The notes: generated by a model not told the origin, from the sequence alone. 64,000 nucleotides of DNA from Cutibacterium avidum ATCC 25577 (GCF_000227295.1 NZ_JH165054.1:2185577-2249576); one strand, 5' to 3'; shown: positions 26,538 through 35,722, counted from the first letter of the stretch. Translations and numbers: made by a program.

Positions 26538-27427
26538 GCCGTCTCCTCATCGTCCAGCTCGTCGACGTGGTCACAGGTGACGAAGTCGATGAGTTTCTCC
26601 ATCTCGGTGTTGAACCGTGGATCCAGGTCGTGCCAGTCACGCACCCTCTTCAACATGGCCTGCCAGGCCTTGCCCACGTCGGCCTGGGTGGAGTGTGGCA
26701 GGCCGAGACGTTTCAGGGTGCCGAGCTTGAAGTCCTCGTCCATCGGAACCTCCGGCCACCCCTTCCGTCCGATCCGCTCGGGCTTGATGGCCTGCCAGAT
26801 GTCGATGAACCGGTGTCCGGTGATCATGACGTACTCGCCATATCCGCCGCGTCTCACCTCGTCAGCCACGCGGGATTCCTTGGTTCCGGCAACGAGATGG
26901 TCGACGAGCACTCCCAGTCGATGCCCAGGGCCCGGCTTGAACTCGGCGACAATTCCGACCAGGTCGTCCATACCGCCCATGTATTCCACGACGACCCCGA
27001 CGTGGCGCAGGTCGTCTCCCCAGATCTTCTCGACGAGTTCGGCGTCGTGACGACCCTCGACGTAGATGCGGCTGGGAAGGGCAACGCGAGCTGGTCCAGC
27101 CGCTCCGGCAACGGACCCCGACGCCGTGTGTTTGATGCTGGCACTGCCCTGACGAGGGGGAATGCACAGATTGACGGGCTTGCCGTCCACCCAGAAACCC
27201 GGACCGATGGGGAAGGACTTGCGCTTGCCCTTGCGATCCTCGAGCACGACCAAGCCGTTCTGCCACGCGACGACGGCCCCGACGTATCCGCTCGATGGAT
27301 CCTCGACAACCATGTCGAGTTCCAATGGCATGTCGACGCTTTTCTTCATGTGAGAGGTGCGCCAGCCGCTTGCGAGGACGTCGTGGGAATACCGGTCGAT
27401 CACGGTAGCCACTGTATTGCCACGCAT
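26534..27427 (-). CDS. DUF3097 family protein with Toprim-like segment
   Basis: A 297-residue protein of a family confined largely to actinobacteria. A central segment RIYVEGRHDAELVEKIWG followed by a hydrophobic strand and GMDDL resembles a Toprim fold (Glu-Gly then DxD-type acidic residues), as in primases and small nucleases. The N-terminal part (GAVVAWQNGLVVLEDRKGKR) is beta-rich. The function is unknown. The position between hemW and the heat-shock genes is the usual one in this phylum. It starts at ATG 27427 with no clear ribosome-binding site. Confidence 0.8.
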   Translation of the reverse strand: MRGNTVATVIDRYSHDVLASGWRTSHMKKSVDMPLELDMVVEDPSSGYVGAVVAWQNGLVVLEDRKGKRKSFPIGPGFWVDGKPVNLCIPPRQGSASIKHTASGSVAGAAGPARVALPSRIYVEGRHDAELVEKIWGDDLRHVGVVVEYMGGMDDLVGIVAEFKPGPGHRLGVLVDHLVAGTKESRVADEVRRGGYGEYVMITGHRFIDIWQAIKPERIGRKGWPEVPMDEDFKLGTLKRLGLPHSTQADVGKAWQAMLKRVRDWHDLDPRFNTEMEKLIDFVTCDHVDELDDEETA

Positions 27428-27496
27428 GGCTATGACGACAAGCCGTGCATCACCAGCTGAAATGACCCACTCGGCATGACCACCCGCGCAATGGCC

Positions 27497-28675
27497 TCAC
27501 ACCAACAAATCCGTGATGATCCTGTCTGCCACCATTCGCCCGGACAGGTTGAGCACCAGGTGACCGCCTTGGATCGCCCCAAGTCCCTGCTCCACGACGT
27601 GGTCAGCCCGGTGACGTTCCACCTCTGTCAGCTGGGACAACGGCAACCCGTCAGCCAGACGCAGCTGCAGCAGCACCGTCTCCTCGTGACGCTGCTCCGC
27701 GTCGAGGACCTCATGGTCCTCGACGGGTAGACGACCCTCGGCCAGCCTGCTCCGGTACGTGGCGGGATGCTTGACGTTCCACCACCTCGTCCCGTTCACG
27801 TGGGAGTGGGCTCCAGGACCAATCCCCCACCAGTCACGTCCCAGCCAGTACGCCATGTTGTGACGACACCGGTGGTCGTGACCGTCGCGGGGCCGGGCCC
27901 AGTTCGACACCTCGTAGTTGACGTACCCTGCCTCGGTGAGGACCCTCTCGGCGATGAGGTACTTGTCGGCGAGGTCGTCCTCGTCAGTCATCGGTAATTC
28001 GCCACGCCGGATGCGCGCTGCCAGCCTGGTGCCCTCTTCGACGATGAGGGAATAGGCGGAGACGTGATCGGGCTCGGCCGACAGCGCGGCCTCGAGACTG
28101 CACCGCCAGGAACCGAGGTCCTCCCCGGGGGCGCCGAAGATGAGGTCGAGGCTGACGTCGTCGAATCCCACCTGGCGGGCCAGCCTTGCCATCTCCACGG
28201 CACGCCCGGGCCGATGACGACGATCCAGAATCGTCAGGACGAACTCATCGGAGGACTGCATTCCCATGGACAACCGGTTGATCCCGGCTGCGAGCAACCC
28301 AGAGAGCACATCCTCGTCCAGGGTTTCCGGGTTGGCCTCCGTGGTGATCTCGGCGTCGTCGTCGATCCCCCACACAGTACGGATGTGATCGACGAGCTCT
28401 CCCAGTTGGGCCGGGGTGAGCATCGTCGGAGTGCCTCCCCCGAAGAAGATGGTGGACACCGCCGGACGCCGTCTCCACATCTGCCCAGCGAGGTCCAACT
28501 CGCGATGAGCCGCCTCTAGGTAACCAGGGATGGCGTCCTCCCCCATGGCTGCGAGCACATAGGTGTTGAAGTCGCAGTATCCGCACCGGGACGCACAGAA
28601 CGGCACGTGCAGATAGATGCTCCATGGGCCGTCAGCTGCCTGGAGCTGTGGCAGGTCGCCGTTTGCGTGAGTCAT
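27497..28675 (-). CDS. hemW: Radical SAM family heme chaperone HemW
   Basis: A 392-residue radical SAM protein of the coproporphyrinogen-III-oxidase-like group, now known as heme chaperones rather than oxidases. The 4Fe-4S motif CASRCGYCDF (C-x3-C-x2-C) is near residue 37, followed by FFGGGTPTML and the SMGMQSSDE region. The HemW C-terminal domain (WWGIGPGAHSHVNGTRWWN) is present. The ATG at 28675 has CAGGAGG four bases before it; an in-frame ATG 16 codons upstream adds unrelated residues. It is the first gene of hemW-DUF3097-phosphatase, with 69 bases to the next gene. Confidence 0.93.
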   Translation of the reverse strand: MTHANGDLPQLQAADGPWSIYLHVPFCASRCGYCDFNTYVLAAMGEDAIPGYLEAAHRELDLAGQMWRRRPAVSTIFFGGGTPTMLTPAQLGELVDHIRTVWGIDDDAEITTEANPETLDEDVLSGLLAAGINRLSMGMQSSDEFVLTILDRRHRPGRAVEMARLARQVGFDDVSLDLIFGAPGEDLGSWRCSLEAALSAEPDHVSAYSLIVEEGTRLAARIRRGELPMTDEDDLADKYLIAERVLTEAGYVNYEVSNWARPRDGHDHRCRHNMAYWLGRDWWGIGPGAHSHVNGTRWWNVKHPATYRSRLAEGRLPVEDHEVLDAEQRHEETVLLQLRLADGLPLSQLTEVERHRADHVVEQGLGAIQGGHLVLNLSGRMVADRIITDLLV

Positions 28676-28791
28676 GGTCCTCCTGAGGTCCAAGGTGCGA
28701 ATGCGGCCCTTGCATGATGCCATCTGGGCCGGAGACGGCTCAGCCGCACGAGTTCACAGCTATTCGAATGGCGAACACCACGATCAACGGG

Positions 28792-28801
28792 TGAAATTTC
28801 A
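28792..28801. promoter_or_regulatory. Palindromic operator candidate before the sugar ABC operon
   Basis: TGAAATTTCA is a perfect 10-bp palindrome centred 30 bases before the ATG at 28827. TTTAAG (28813-28818) lies eight bases before the start and could be the -10, so the palindrome would sit in the -35 region, where a repressor could act. The protein that binds it is unknown and no regulator gene is adjacent. Confidence 0.35.
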
Positions 28802-28826
28802 ACAGTTTGAGGTTTAAGCTGCCGTC

Positions 28827-30119
28827 ATGATCTTCTCTCGCCGTCACTTCCTCAGCGCATCAGCCGGTTTGGCCACTGCCGCGGTCCTAACCGGATGCGG
28901 ATCGAACACCGGTAGCGTCTCCACCGGCTCGAAATCCAGCGCCGCTTCGGGTGGCTCCGGAAAAATCGTCCAGTGGTACCACGAATACGGCGAGAAAGGG
29001 GTCCAGCAGGCCGTCAATCGCTACGCCAAGGATTACAAGGACGCCACGGTTACCGTGAAGTGGAACCCCGGTACCGACTACATGAAGCTGCTGAGCACCA
29101 CCCTGCTGTCCGGATCGGGCATCCCTGATGTCTTCGAGTCCGAGTACGGCGCCACCCTCGACATGATTCAGAAGGGTCAGGTCGTTGATCTCACCGACAC
29201 CATCGGTGACGCCAAGTCCAAGTTCTCGAAGCCGGTGCTGGATCGCATGACCCTCGACGGCAAGGTCTACGCGATCCCGCAGGTCGTCGACATGCAGCTG
29301 CTCTACTACCGCAAGTCAGCCCTGGAGAAGGCCAAGCTGTCGGCCCCGACCACCTTCGAGCAGCTCGTCGAGACTGCCAAGGCCGTCAAGACCAAGGAGA
29401 TGGGCGGCTTCTTCGCTGGCAACGACGGTGGCGTCGGTGTGCTCGGCAACCTTCTCATCTGGGCCTCCGGATTCGACCAGCTCAACGACGACCATACTGA
29501 CGTCGCCTTCATGGAGCAGGCCTTCTTCGACGCCGTCGCCGCTTACCGCGACTTCTACAAGTCCGGCGCCCTGCTGACTGCCGCCTCCAAGGATTGGTTC
29601 GACGCCTCCCCCTTCACCAATGGCGAGACCGCCATGCAGTGGGGCGGCCTGTGGTCGTTGGGCGACATCTCCAAGAAGTGGAAGGACGACTTCGGCGTCA
29701 TCCCGTTCCCTGCCATCGGTAAGTCCGGCAAGCAGGCCGTGCCCTTCGGCGCCTACGGTTCCTGTGTCGCCGCCAAGGGAGCGAGCAACGACGTCGAGGC
29801 CGCCAAGAAGTACGCCAAGTGGCTGTGGGTCGATCAGACCGACAAGCAGGTCGACTTCGCCAACTCCTACGGCACCCACATCCCGTCTCAGCCTGACCTC
29901 ACCGACAAGTGCTCCCAGATCAACAACGGCGCAGGCAAGGCCGCTGCCGAGATGGTCGACAAGCATGGCAAGGCCGCGAGCCTCTTCTGGACCTCCAAGA
30001 TCTCCGACGCCTACAGCGCCGCGCTCACGAACGTCGTCAAGAAGGGTGCAGACCCGAAGTCGGCCTTTGCCGGAGTGCAGTCGACGGCCAAGGCCGAGCT
30101 CAAGCGCGTCAACAAGTGA
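28827..30119 (+). CDS. Sugar ABC transporter, substrate-binding lipoprotein
   Basis: A 430-residue extracellular solute-binding protein of the family 1 (maltose/multiple-sugar) type. The N-terminus has a twin-arginine-like SRRHFLS, a hydrophobic stretch and the lipobox LTGC at about residues 21-24, so it should be a Tat-exported lipoprotein. Features of the fold are LLSGSGIPDVFESEYG, VYAIPQVVDMQLLYYRKS and WGGLWSLGDISKKW. It captures a sugar and passes it to the two permeases encoded next; the sugar is not identified. The ATG at 28827 lacks a clear ribosome-binding site. The stop overlaps the permease GTG start (GTGA). Confidence 0.9.
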   Translation: MIFSRRHFLSASAGLATAAVLTGCGSNTGSVSTGSKSSAASGGSGKIVQWYHEYGEKGVQQAVNRYAKDYKDATVTVKWNPGTDYMKLLSTTLLSGSGIPDVFESEYGATLDMIQKGQVVDLTDTIGDAKSKFSKPVLDRMTLDGKVYAIPQVVDMQLLYYRKSALEKAKLSAPTTFEQLVETAKAVKTKEMGGFFAGNDGGVGVLGNLLIWASGFDQLNDDHTDVAFMEQAFFDAVAAYRDFYKSGALLTAASKDWFDASPFTNGETAMQWGGLWSLGDISKKWKDDFGVIPFPAIGKSGKQAVPFGAYGSCVAAKGASNDVEAAKKYAKWLWVDQTDKQVDFANSYGTHIPSQPDLTDKCSQINNGAGKAAAEMVDKHGKAASLFWTSKISDAYSAALTNVVKKGADPKSAFAGVQSTAKAELKRVNK

Positions 30120-31120
30120 GTTCGTCGGCAGTCTCGGTGCCCCCCACCCGCAGTTTCTGGCAGCGGGTTCGGGGGCACCAGGGGCGTAACCTCTGGTTTG
30201 CCCTGTTCGTTGCGCCGTTCCTGATCGGGCTGCTGGTCTTCGTCTACATCCCGATCATCTGGAGCGCCTACCTGTCATTCTTCGACGCCCGGGCAACCCT
30301 ATCCCCCACGAAGTTCGTCGGTTTCGCGAACTACCAGAACCTGTTGTCGGACACCCTGTTCCGCAACTCGATGCTGGTCTTCATCATCTTCGCGGTCTTC
30401 ATCGTTCCGCTCACCTACGTCTGTTCCCTGGCCCTTGCGCTGGCCCTCAACAACGTCGGCAAGTTCCGGGCCTTCTTCCGCTCCTCCTTCTTCATCCCGA
30501 CAGCATGTTCCTACGTCGTCGCGGCAATGGTCTGGCGACTCAGCTTCTTCAACGGAGCACGGTTCGGCCTGGCGAACTCCCTGCTGCGCAAGGTCGGCGG
30601 TAGCAACATCGACTGGCTGTCCGGAGTGGGCTACTGGTACTGGATCGCGCTGATCTCACTGCGGTTGTGGCTGCAGGTCGGCTACTACATGATCCTGCTC
30701 ATCGCGGGTCTCAACCGCATCCCCACCGACAGCTATGAAGCTGCCGCGATTGACGGTGCCGGTCGCTGGGCGACCCTGCGTCACGTCACCATGCCGCAGC
30801 TGCGGGGAGTGAGTGCGGCCGTCCTCATGCTGCTGCTCATCGGTGCTTTCCAGGCCTTCGACGAGTTCTACAACTTGTTGTCCTCCTCGGGCACCTACCC
30901 GCCCTACGCTCGCCCCCCGCTGGTGCATCTGTACCTCATCAGCGTCGGTGGAGCCGACCAGGATCTCGGTATGGGTGGCGCCGGGACCGTCGCCCTCACC
31001 GCCATCATCGTGCTGTTCGGACTGGCCCAGAATTGGCTCATGAGTGGCCAGGAGCGTCGCGAGAAGAAGGCCATCAAGCAGTCTGCCAAGACCCACCGCA
31101 AGGAGGTGTTCGATGGCTGA
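30116..31120 (+). CDS. Sugar ABC transporter permease (MalF-like)
   Basis: A 334-residue integral membrane permease with about six transmembrane helices. The cytoplasmic EAA loop, which contacts the ATPase, reads YEAAAIDGAGRWATLRHVTMPQL near residue 215. The N-terminal helix NLWFALFVAPFLIGLLVFVY is typical of the MalF/UgpA group. It starts with GTG at 30116, overlapping the binding-protein stop by four bases. A longer upstream frame would overlap the binding protein extensively and was rejected. Confidence 0.9.
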   Translation: MSSSAVSVPPTRSFWQRVRGHQGRNLWFALFVAPFLIGLLVFVYIPIIWSAYLSFFDARATLSPTKFVGFANYQNLLSDTLFRNSMLVFIIFAVFIVPLTYVCSLALALALNNVGKFRAFFRSSFFIPTACSYVVAAMVWRLSFFNGARFGLANSLLRKVGGSNIDWLSGVGYWYWIALISLRLWLQVGYYMILLIAGLNRIPTDSYEAAAIDGAGRWATLRHVTMPQLRGVSAAVLMLLLIGAFQAFDEFYNLLSSSGTYPPYARPPLVHLYLISVGGADQDLGMGGAGTVALTAIIVLFGLAQNWLMSGQERREKKAIKQSAKTHRKEVFDG

Positions 31121-31967
31121 GGAACGTTCCCACATGGTCACGGGCCGCTCGAGGCGCTTCTTGCACGGTCTCAAGATCGTCGTGCTGTTCATCCTGGCCC
31201 TGCTCTTCCTGCTGCCCTTCTACGTCATCTTCCGCAATGCCTTCAGCAGCTCGGAGGCCTTCGTCGCCGCGGACTGGAAGTGGTTGCCTGACAACCTCGA
31301 CTTCTCGGTGCTGCGGGATCTCTTCTCCGACACTGACCTCAACCTGCCTGGGGCGATGGTCCACTCAGCCATCCAGGCCGTCGGCCAGACGGTGCTGACG
31401 GTCATCGTCAGTTTCATGGCTGGCTACGGGCTGGCAAGATTCCGCAGCAAGGCTGCGACGGTGGTGTTGCGTCTGACGGTACTCACCCTCATGGTACCGA
31501 CCGCTGTCACCTTCGTGCCGAGTTTCATCATGACGACCCGATTCGGATGGATCGACTCTTACCGTGGCCTCATCATCCCGATGATGTTCTCGGCCTTCGC
31601 GACCTACATGTTTCGGCAATCCCTGCTGGAGTTCCCCAAGGAGCTGGAGGAGGCTTCAAACCTCGACGGAGCCAATCCGTGGACGACGATGTGGCGCATT
31701 GTCGTCCCCAATTCCAAGGGAATCATCGCGGCCGTGTCGACGATCACCTTCATCGGGGCCTGGAACTCCTTCCTGTGGCCGCTGCTGGTGGCTCGCGACA
31801 ACACCACGACCGTCCAGCTCACCTTGAGTCGGTTCATGACGAGCCAGGGAGTCAACTACTCCGAGCTCTTCGCCGGCGCTCTGGTGGCAATCGTGCCGGT
31901 GGTCATTGTCTTCCTCGTCCTGCAGCGCTACCTGGTGCAGGGCCTGGAGACCTCTGGCATGGACTAA
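31113..31967 (+). CDS. Sugar ABC transporter permease (MalG-like)
   Basis: A 284-residue membrane permease with about six transmembrane helices. The EAA loop is LEEASNLDGANPWTTMWRIV. A short N-terminal tail precedes VVLFILALLFLLPFYVIFRN. The ATG at 31113 has AAGGAGG six bases upstream and overlaps the preceding permease by eight bases. No ATP-binding protein gene follows; the operon closes at a strong terminator, so the importer must use a shared ATPase (MsmX/MalK type) from elsewhere. Confidence 0.9.
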   Translation: MAEERSHMVTGRSRRFLHGLKIVVLFILALLFLLPFYVIFRNAFSSSEAFVAADWKWLPDNLDFSVLRDLFSDTDLNLPGAMVHSAIQAVGQTVLTVIVSFMAGYGLARFRSKAATVVLRLTVLTLMVPTAVTFVPSFIMTTRFGWIDSYRGLIIPMMFSAFATYMFRQSLLEFPKELEEASNLDGANPWTTMWRIVVPNSKGIIAAVSTITFIGAWNSFLWPLLVARDNTTTVQLTLSRFMTSQGVNYSELFAGALVAIVPVVIVFLVLQRYLVQGLETSGMD

Positions 31968-32009
31968 GGAACCGTGCTCCGGCGTAGCTACGCCGTCGAG
32001 AACCATCAC

Positions 32010-32043
32010 GAGGGCCGGGACACCATCTGGTGTCCCGGCCCTC
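32010..32043. terminator. Strong bidirectional terminator
   Basis: A 16-bp perfect stem (32010-32025 with 32028-32043) with a nominal 2-nt loop lies between the sugar permease and the end of acsA. A 14-bp palindrome, GGCGTAGCTACGCC (31981-31994), lies just before it. Confidence 0.75.
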
Positions 32044-32061
32044 GCACGTCAATGGAGTGGC

Positions 32062-33948
32062 TCAGTCCTCCAGGGTCGACAGGTCCCCCTCGTCCTCTCC
32101 CAAGGCACGAGCTTTGAGGACGCGACGCATGATCTTTCCCGAGCGAGTCTTCGGCAACTTCTCGACGAACTCGATGGCGTCGGGCTTTGCGATCGGCGAG
32201 AGGGTCTCGGCGACGTGGCCGCGGATGTCGGCGATGAGATCCTTGGACGGCTCATACCCAGTGTTGAGCACGACGACCATGTGGATCGCATTGCCCTTGA
32301 CCTCGTGCGGCAAACCGATCGCGGCAGCCTCGGCGACGGCCGGGTGGGAGATGAGGGCGGACTCGACCTCGGCGGTGCCGATGCGGTGACCGGACACCTT
32401 GATGACGTCGTCGGTACGTCCGATGATCCAGATGTAGCCGTCCTCGTCGATACGGGCGGAGTCGCCGGTGAGGTAGACCCCCGGATACTTCTTCCAGTAG
32501 GTCTCGACGTAACGCTCCGGCTCCTTATACAGGGTGCGCAGCATCGACGGCCATGGGTTCTTGAGGACCAGGAAGCCATCGGTGCCCGGCGGGACCTCCT
32601 TGCCCTCCTCGTCGACAACGGCGACCTCCTGGCCGGGGATGGGTTTGCCCGCAGATCCCGGCTTCTTCGGCATCGTCGGGAGGCTGGTCAGCTGCATGGC
32701 ACCGGTCTCGGTCTGGGACCAGGTGTCGATGATGGCGCACGTGCCATCGCCGACGACGTCGTGGAACCACTGCCAGGCCTCCGGGTTGAGGGGCTCACCG
32801 GCACTGATGAGGATGCGCAGGCTGGACAGGTCGTGCTTGCGCACCCAGGCGTCACCGAAGCGCATCAAGGTGCGGATGGCCGTCGGAGCGGTGAACAAGC
32901 TGTTGATGCCGTAGTGCTCGATGAGCTACCACCACACGTCCGGGTAGGGGAAGACCGGGCTGCCCTCGGCCATGAAGGTGGTCGCGCCGCGCAGCAGCGG
33001 GGCGTAGATGACGTAGGAGGTGCCGGTGATCCAGCCCGGGTCGGCCGTGCACCACCAGCGGTCCTCCTCCTTGATGTCGAAGCACTGTTTGAGGGTGGTA
33101 TAGGTACCAACCTGGTAGCCACCGTGAGTGTGAACGATGGCCTTCGGCTTACCGGTCGAGCCCGAGGTGTAGAGGATGAACAACGGGTCCTCAGCGTCCA
33201 CCTGGACGGTCTGGCACTTGCCCTTGGCAATCGGCAACTTGCACAGCTCGTGATACCAGTGGTCCCGAGTGGAGTCCAGGGCGACGTCGGACTTGGTGTT
33301 GCGCACCACGATGACGTTCTCAACGGTCGGTGAGAACTTCACCGCATCGTCGACGATCTGCTTCATCGGGAAGACCTTGCCGTTGATCCACGACCCGTCA
33401 GCGGTGATGACAACCTTGGACTCCGAACCGTCAATACGCTGGTTGAGGGCCTCCGAGGAATAACCGGCGAAGACCACCGAGTGAACGGCACCGATCTTGG
33501 CGCAGGCCAGCATCGCGAAGAAGATCTCAGGCATCCGAGGCAGATAGATAGTGACGACGTCACCCTTGCGCACGCCCATCGAAAGCAGGATGTTGGCCAT
33601 CTGCTCGACCTCGCGGTTGAGGGCGAAGTAGGAGAAGGTGCGCACCTCGTCGGTGTCCTCACCGACCCAGATGAGGGCCAACTTGTTACGACGCGCGGTA
33701 TCGAGATGACGGTCCACCGCATTGGTGACGATGTTCGTGCTGGCCCCGGTGAACCACTTGAAGAACGGAGTGTCGGAACGATCCAGAACCTTGTCCCACG
33801 GCTTCGACCACTCGAGCTCCCGGGCTCGTTCCTCCCAGTAAGCGACTGGGTCGGCCTTGGCCTTCTCCTCGAGCGCCTTCCAGTCCGAGACCCAGGAGTT
33901 GTCGATGATGCTCTGATCAGGCTCGAAGACGTCCTGTTGGTCCGTCAT
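32062..33948 (-). pseudogene. acsA: Acetyl-CoA synthetase gene interrupted by an in-frame amber codon
   Basis: The frame encodes 628 residues of AMP-forming acetyl-CoA synthetase but has a single TAG at 32926-32928, after residue 340 (PDVWW*LIEHYG). No frameshift or other stop is present. The N-terminal piece carries the adenylation motif YTSGSTGKPKAIVHTHGGY. All of WSQTETG, YLTGDSARIDEDGYIWIIGR and the catalytic lysine loop TRSGKIMRR lie after the stop. Without readthrough the product is therefore inactive. The start ATG at 33948 has GAGGAGG upstream. The intact remainder suggests a very recent mutation or a sequencing error. A CRP-type operator lies about 85 bases upstream. Confidence 0.9.
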
Positions 33949-34030
33949 ACGGTCCTCCTCGACGCTTCTACCGCTCTTGCGGCATCCGTTTCGTGTGTTG
34001 GGAACGATAGAACCACACCGTCAGGTTGTT

Positions 34031-34046
34031 TGTGAGGAAAATCACA
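34031..34046. promoter_or_regulatory. Perfect CRP/GlxR-type operator
   Basis: TGTGA-GGAAAA-TCACA matches the cAMP receptor protein consensus TGTGA-N6-TCACA exactly on both arms. It lies in the divergent region between acsA (start 33948) and the rhomboid gene (start 34082). GlxR, the actinobacterial CRP homologue, controls acetate and carbon genes in Corynebacterium, which fits acsA. The site is 35 bases before the rhomboid start, where it would repress that gene if it has a near-start promoter. Confidence 0.65.
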
Positions 34047-34081
34047 ACAATTTTCCGATTCCTCTTTGCCACACTGGATAC

Positions 34082-34699
34082 ATGACTTCCTACCTGCCTC
34101 CGTCGTCCACTCCTGTCCGCCGACGTCGGGCCGAACCACCGAGCCGCACGAACTCCATCGCCAGCAGCGCCGGGGTGATGGCTGTCGTCGTCGCGATCAT
34201 GTGGGTCCTCGAGGTCGTCGACACCGTGCTCGGCAACACCCTCGATCAGTTCGGGATCCATTCCTGGACCGGTCAGGGGCTGTGGGAAATCTTCACTGCT
34301 CCGTGGCTGCATTACGGCTGGGCCCATCTGGCCGGTAACTCCGTGCCGCTCTTCGTCCTCGGCATGCTCGTCTACATGGAATCGACATCAACCTGGGTCA
34401 TCTCGGGGCTCATGATCACGGTGTGCTCGGGGCTCTTCGCGTGGTTCTTCAGCGCGCCAGGAACCATCACCCTCGGTGCGTCCGGGATCGTCTTCGGTTG
34501 GTTGGCGTATCTGCTGGTCCGGGGCCTGTTCACCAAGAGGCTGCGCGACATCCTGGTGGCCATCGTCGTCTTCCTCATCTACGGGTCTGTGCTGTGGGGT
34601 GTGCTTCCGGGACAGGCTGGGGTGTCCTGGCAGGCCCATCTGGGCGGTGCGGTCGGAGGTGTCATCGCGGCGTCGTGGCTGGCTCGTCGTCCCAGGTGA
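34082..34699 (+). CDS. Rhomboid family intramembrane serine protease
   Basis: A 205-residue membrane protein with about six hydrophobic segments after a 30-residue basic, proline-rich cytoplasmic tail. The catalytic pair is visible: serine in TLGASGIVFGW and histidine in SWQAHLGGAVGG. HYGWAHLAGNSVPLFVLG is the conserved HxxxN region of the second helix. It cleaves transmembrane substrates within the membrane; substrates are unknown. The ATG at 34082 has no ribosome-binding site and may be leaderless. Longer starts run into the acsA control region. Confidence 0.88.
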   Translation: MTSYLPPSSTPVRRRRAEPPSRTNSIASSAGVMAVVVAIMWVLEVVDTVLGNTLDQFGIHSWTGQGLWEIFTAPWLHYGWAHLAGNSVPLFVLGMLVYMESTSTWVISGLMITVCSGLFAWFFSAPGTITLGASGIVFGWLAYLLVRGLFTKRLRDILVAIVVFLIYGSVLWGVLPGQAGVSWQAHLGGAVGGVIAASWLARRPR

Positions 34700-34719
34700 G
34701 ACTGCCTGACCAGGGGTGG

Positions 34720-34725
34720 TAGCTT
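34720..34725 (+). promoter_or_regulatory. Predicted -10 element of leaderless menB
   Basis: TAGCTT lies seven bases before the menB GTG at 34733; no Shine-Dalgarno sequence is present. No convincing -35 is seen. Confidence 0.4.
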
Positions 34726-34732
34726 CCACCGG

Positions 34733-35722
34733 GTGAGCACCCTTCCTTTCGTCTCCGACACCTTTGACGCAGACCGTTGGCGCGAGGTCAACCTTCCCGG
34801 CGACCCCTTGACCGACATGACCTTCCACCGCCTTATCTCGCGTGGAGAGGTCGACCACGCCCCGGCCGGCGAGGACCTGCCGGTGGTGCGGATCGCCTTC
34901 GACCGTCCTGCCATCCGCAACGCCTTCCGCCCGCACACCGTCGACGAGCTGTACCGCTGTATCGACGCGGCACGCTGCACCCCTGACGTGGCAGCGATCA
35001 TCCTGACCGGGAATGGCCCCTCTCCGCGCGACGGCGGATACTCCTTCTGCTCCGGCGGTGACCAGCGCATTCGCGGTGCAGCTGGTTACCAGTACGAGTC
35101 CGAGGAGACGGCCGGCGACGAGGACCTGGCCACCGACGCCCGCCGAGAGCGGATCGCCAGGGGACGTCTGGGGCGTCTCCACATCCTCGAGGTGCAGCGG
35201 CTCATGCGCGCCACCCCCAAGCCGATCATCGCCGCCATTCCTGGTTGGACGACCGGTGGTGGCCACTCCCTCATGGTGGTGGCCGACATGGCGGTGGCCA
35301 GCCGGGAGAACGCTCGGTTCAAGCAGGTTGATGCCAATGTCGGCTCCTTCGACGCCGGATATGGTTCGGCCCTGCTGGCTCGCCAGATCGGTGACAAGAG
35401 GGCCCGCGAGATCTTCTTCCTGGCGGAGACGTACACCGCCGAGCAGGCCGAGCGGTGGGGGGTCATCAACCGTGCCGTCGATCACGTCGAGCTGGAGAGC
35501 ATCGCCATCGAGTGGGGCCTGACGATCGCCGGTAAGTCCCCGCAGGCCATCCGAATGCTCAAGTACGCCTTCAACATGGTCGACGACGGCATCGCCGGTC
35601 AGCAGGCGTTCGCCGGGGAGGCAACCCGCATGGCATACATGACCGAGGAGGCCCAGGAGGGTCGCGACGCCTTCCTCGAGCACCGCTCCCCCGACTGGTC
35701 CAGCTACCCGTACTACTTCTGA
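34733..35722 (+). CDS. menB: 1,4-dihydroxy-2-naphthoyl-CoA synthase
   Basis: A 329-residue crotonase-fold enzyme that cyclises o-succinylbenzoyl-CoA in menaquinone biosynthesis. Diagnostic segments: FDRPAIRNAFRPHTVDEL, YSFCSGGDQRIRG (oxyanion hole), IPGWTTGGGHSLMVVADM, DANVGSFDAGYGSALLAR and the C-terminal SPDWSSYPYYF, which is typical of MenB. It starts with GTG at 34733, supported by a -10 hexamer seven bases before. menE follows 39 bases later and menF 60 bases after that. Confidence 0.95.
   Translation: MSTLPFVSDTFDADRWREVNLPGDPLTDMTFHRLISRGEVDHAPAGEDLPVVRIAFDRPAIRNAFRPHTVDELYRCIDAARCTPDVAAIILTGNGPSPRDGGYSFCSGGDQRIRGAAGYQYESEETAGDEDLATDARRERIARGRLGRLHILEVQRLMRATPKPIIAAIPGWTTGGGHSLMVVADMAVASRENARFKQVDANVGSFDAGYGSALLARQIGDKRAREIFFLAETYTAEQAERWGVINRAVDHVELESIAIEWGLTIAGKSPQAIRMLKYAFNMVDDGIAGQQAFAGEATRMAYMTEEAQEGRDAFLEHRSPDWSSYPYYF

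Noticed and set aside
32926-32928. Programmed recoding (pyrrolysine or readthrough) at the acsA amber codon
   Set aside because: No recoding element or pyrrolysine genes are seen, and relatives carry an ordinary residue at this place; a mutation is simpler.
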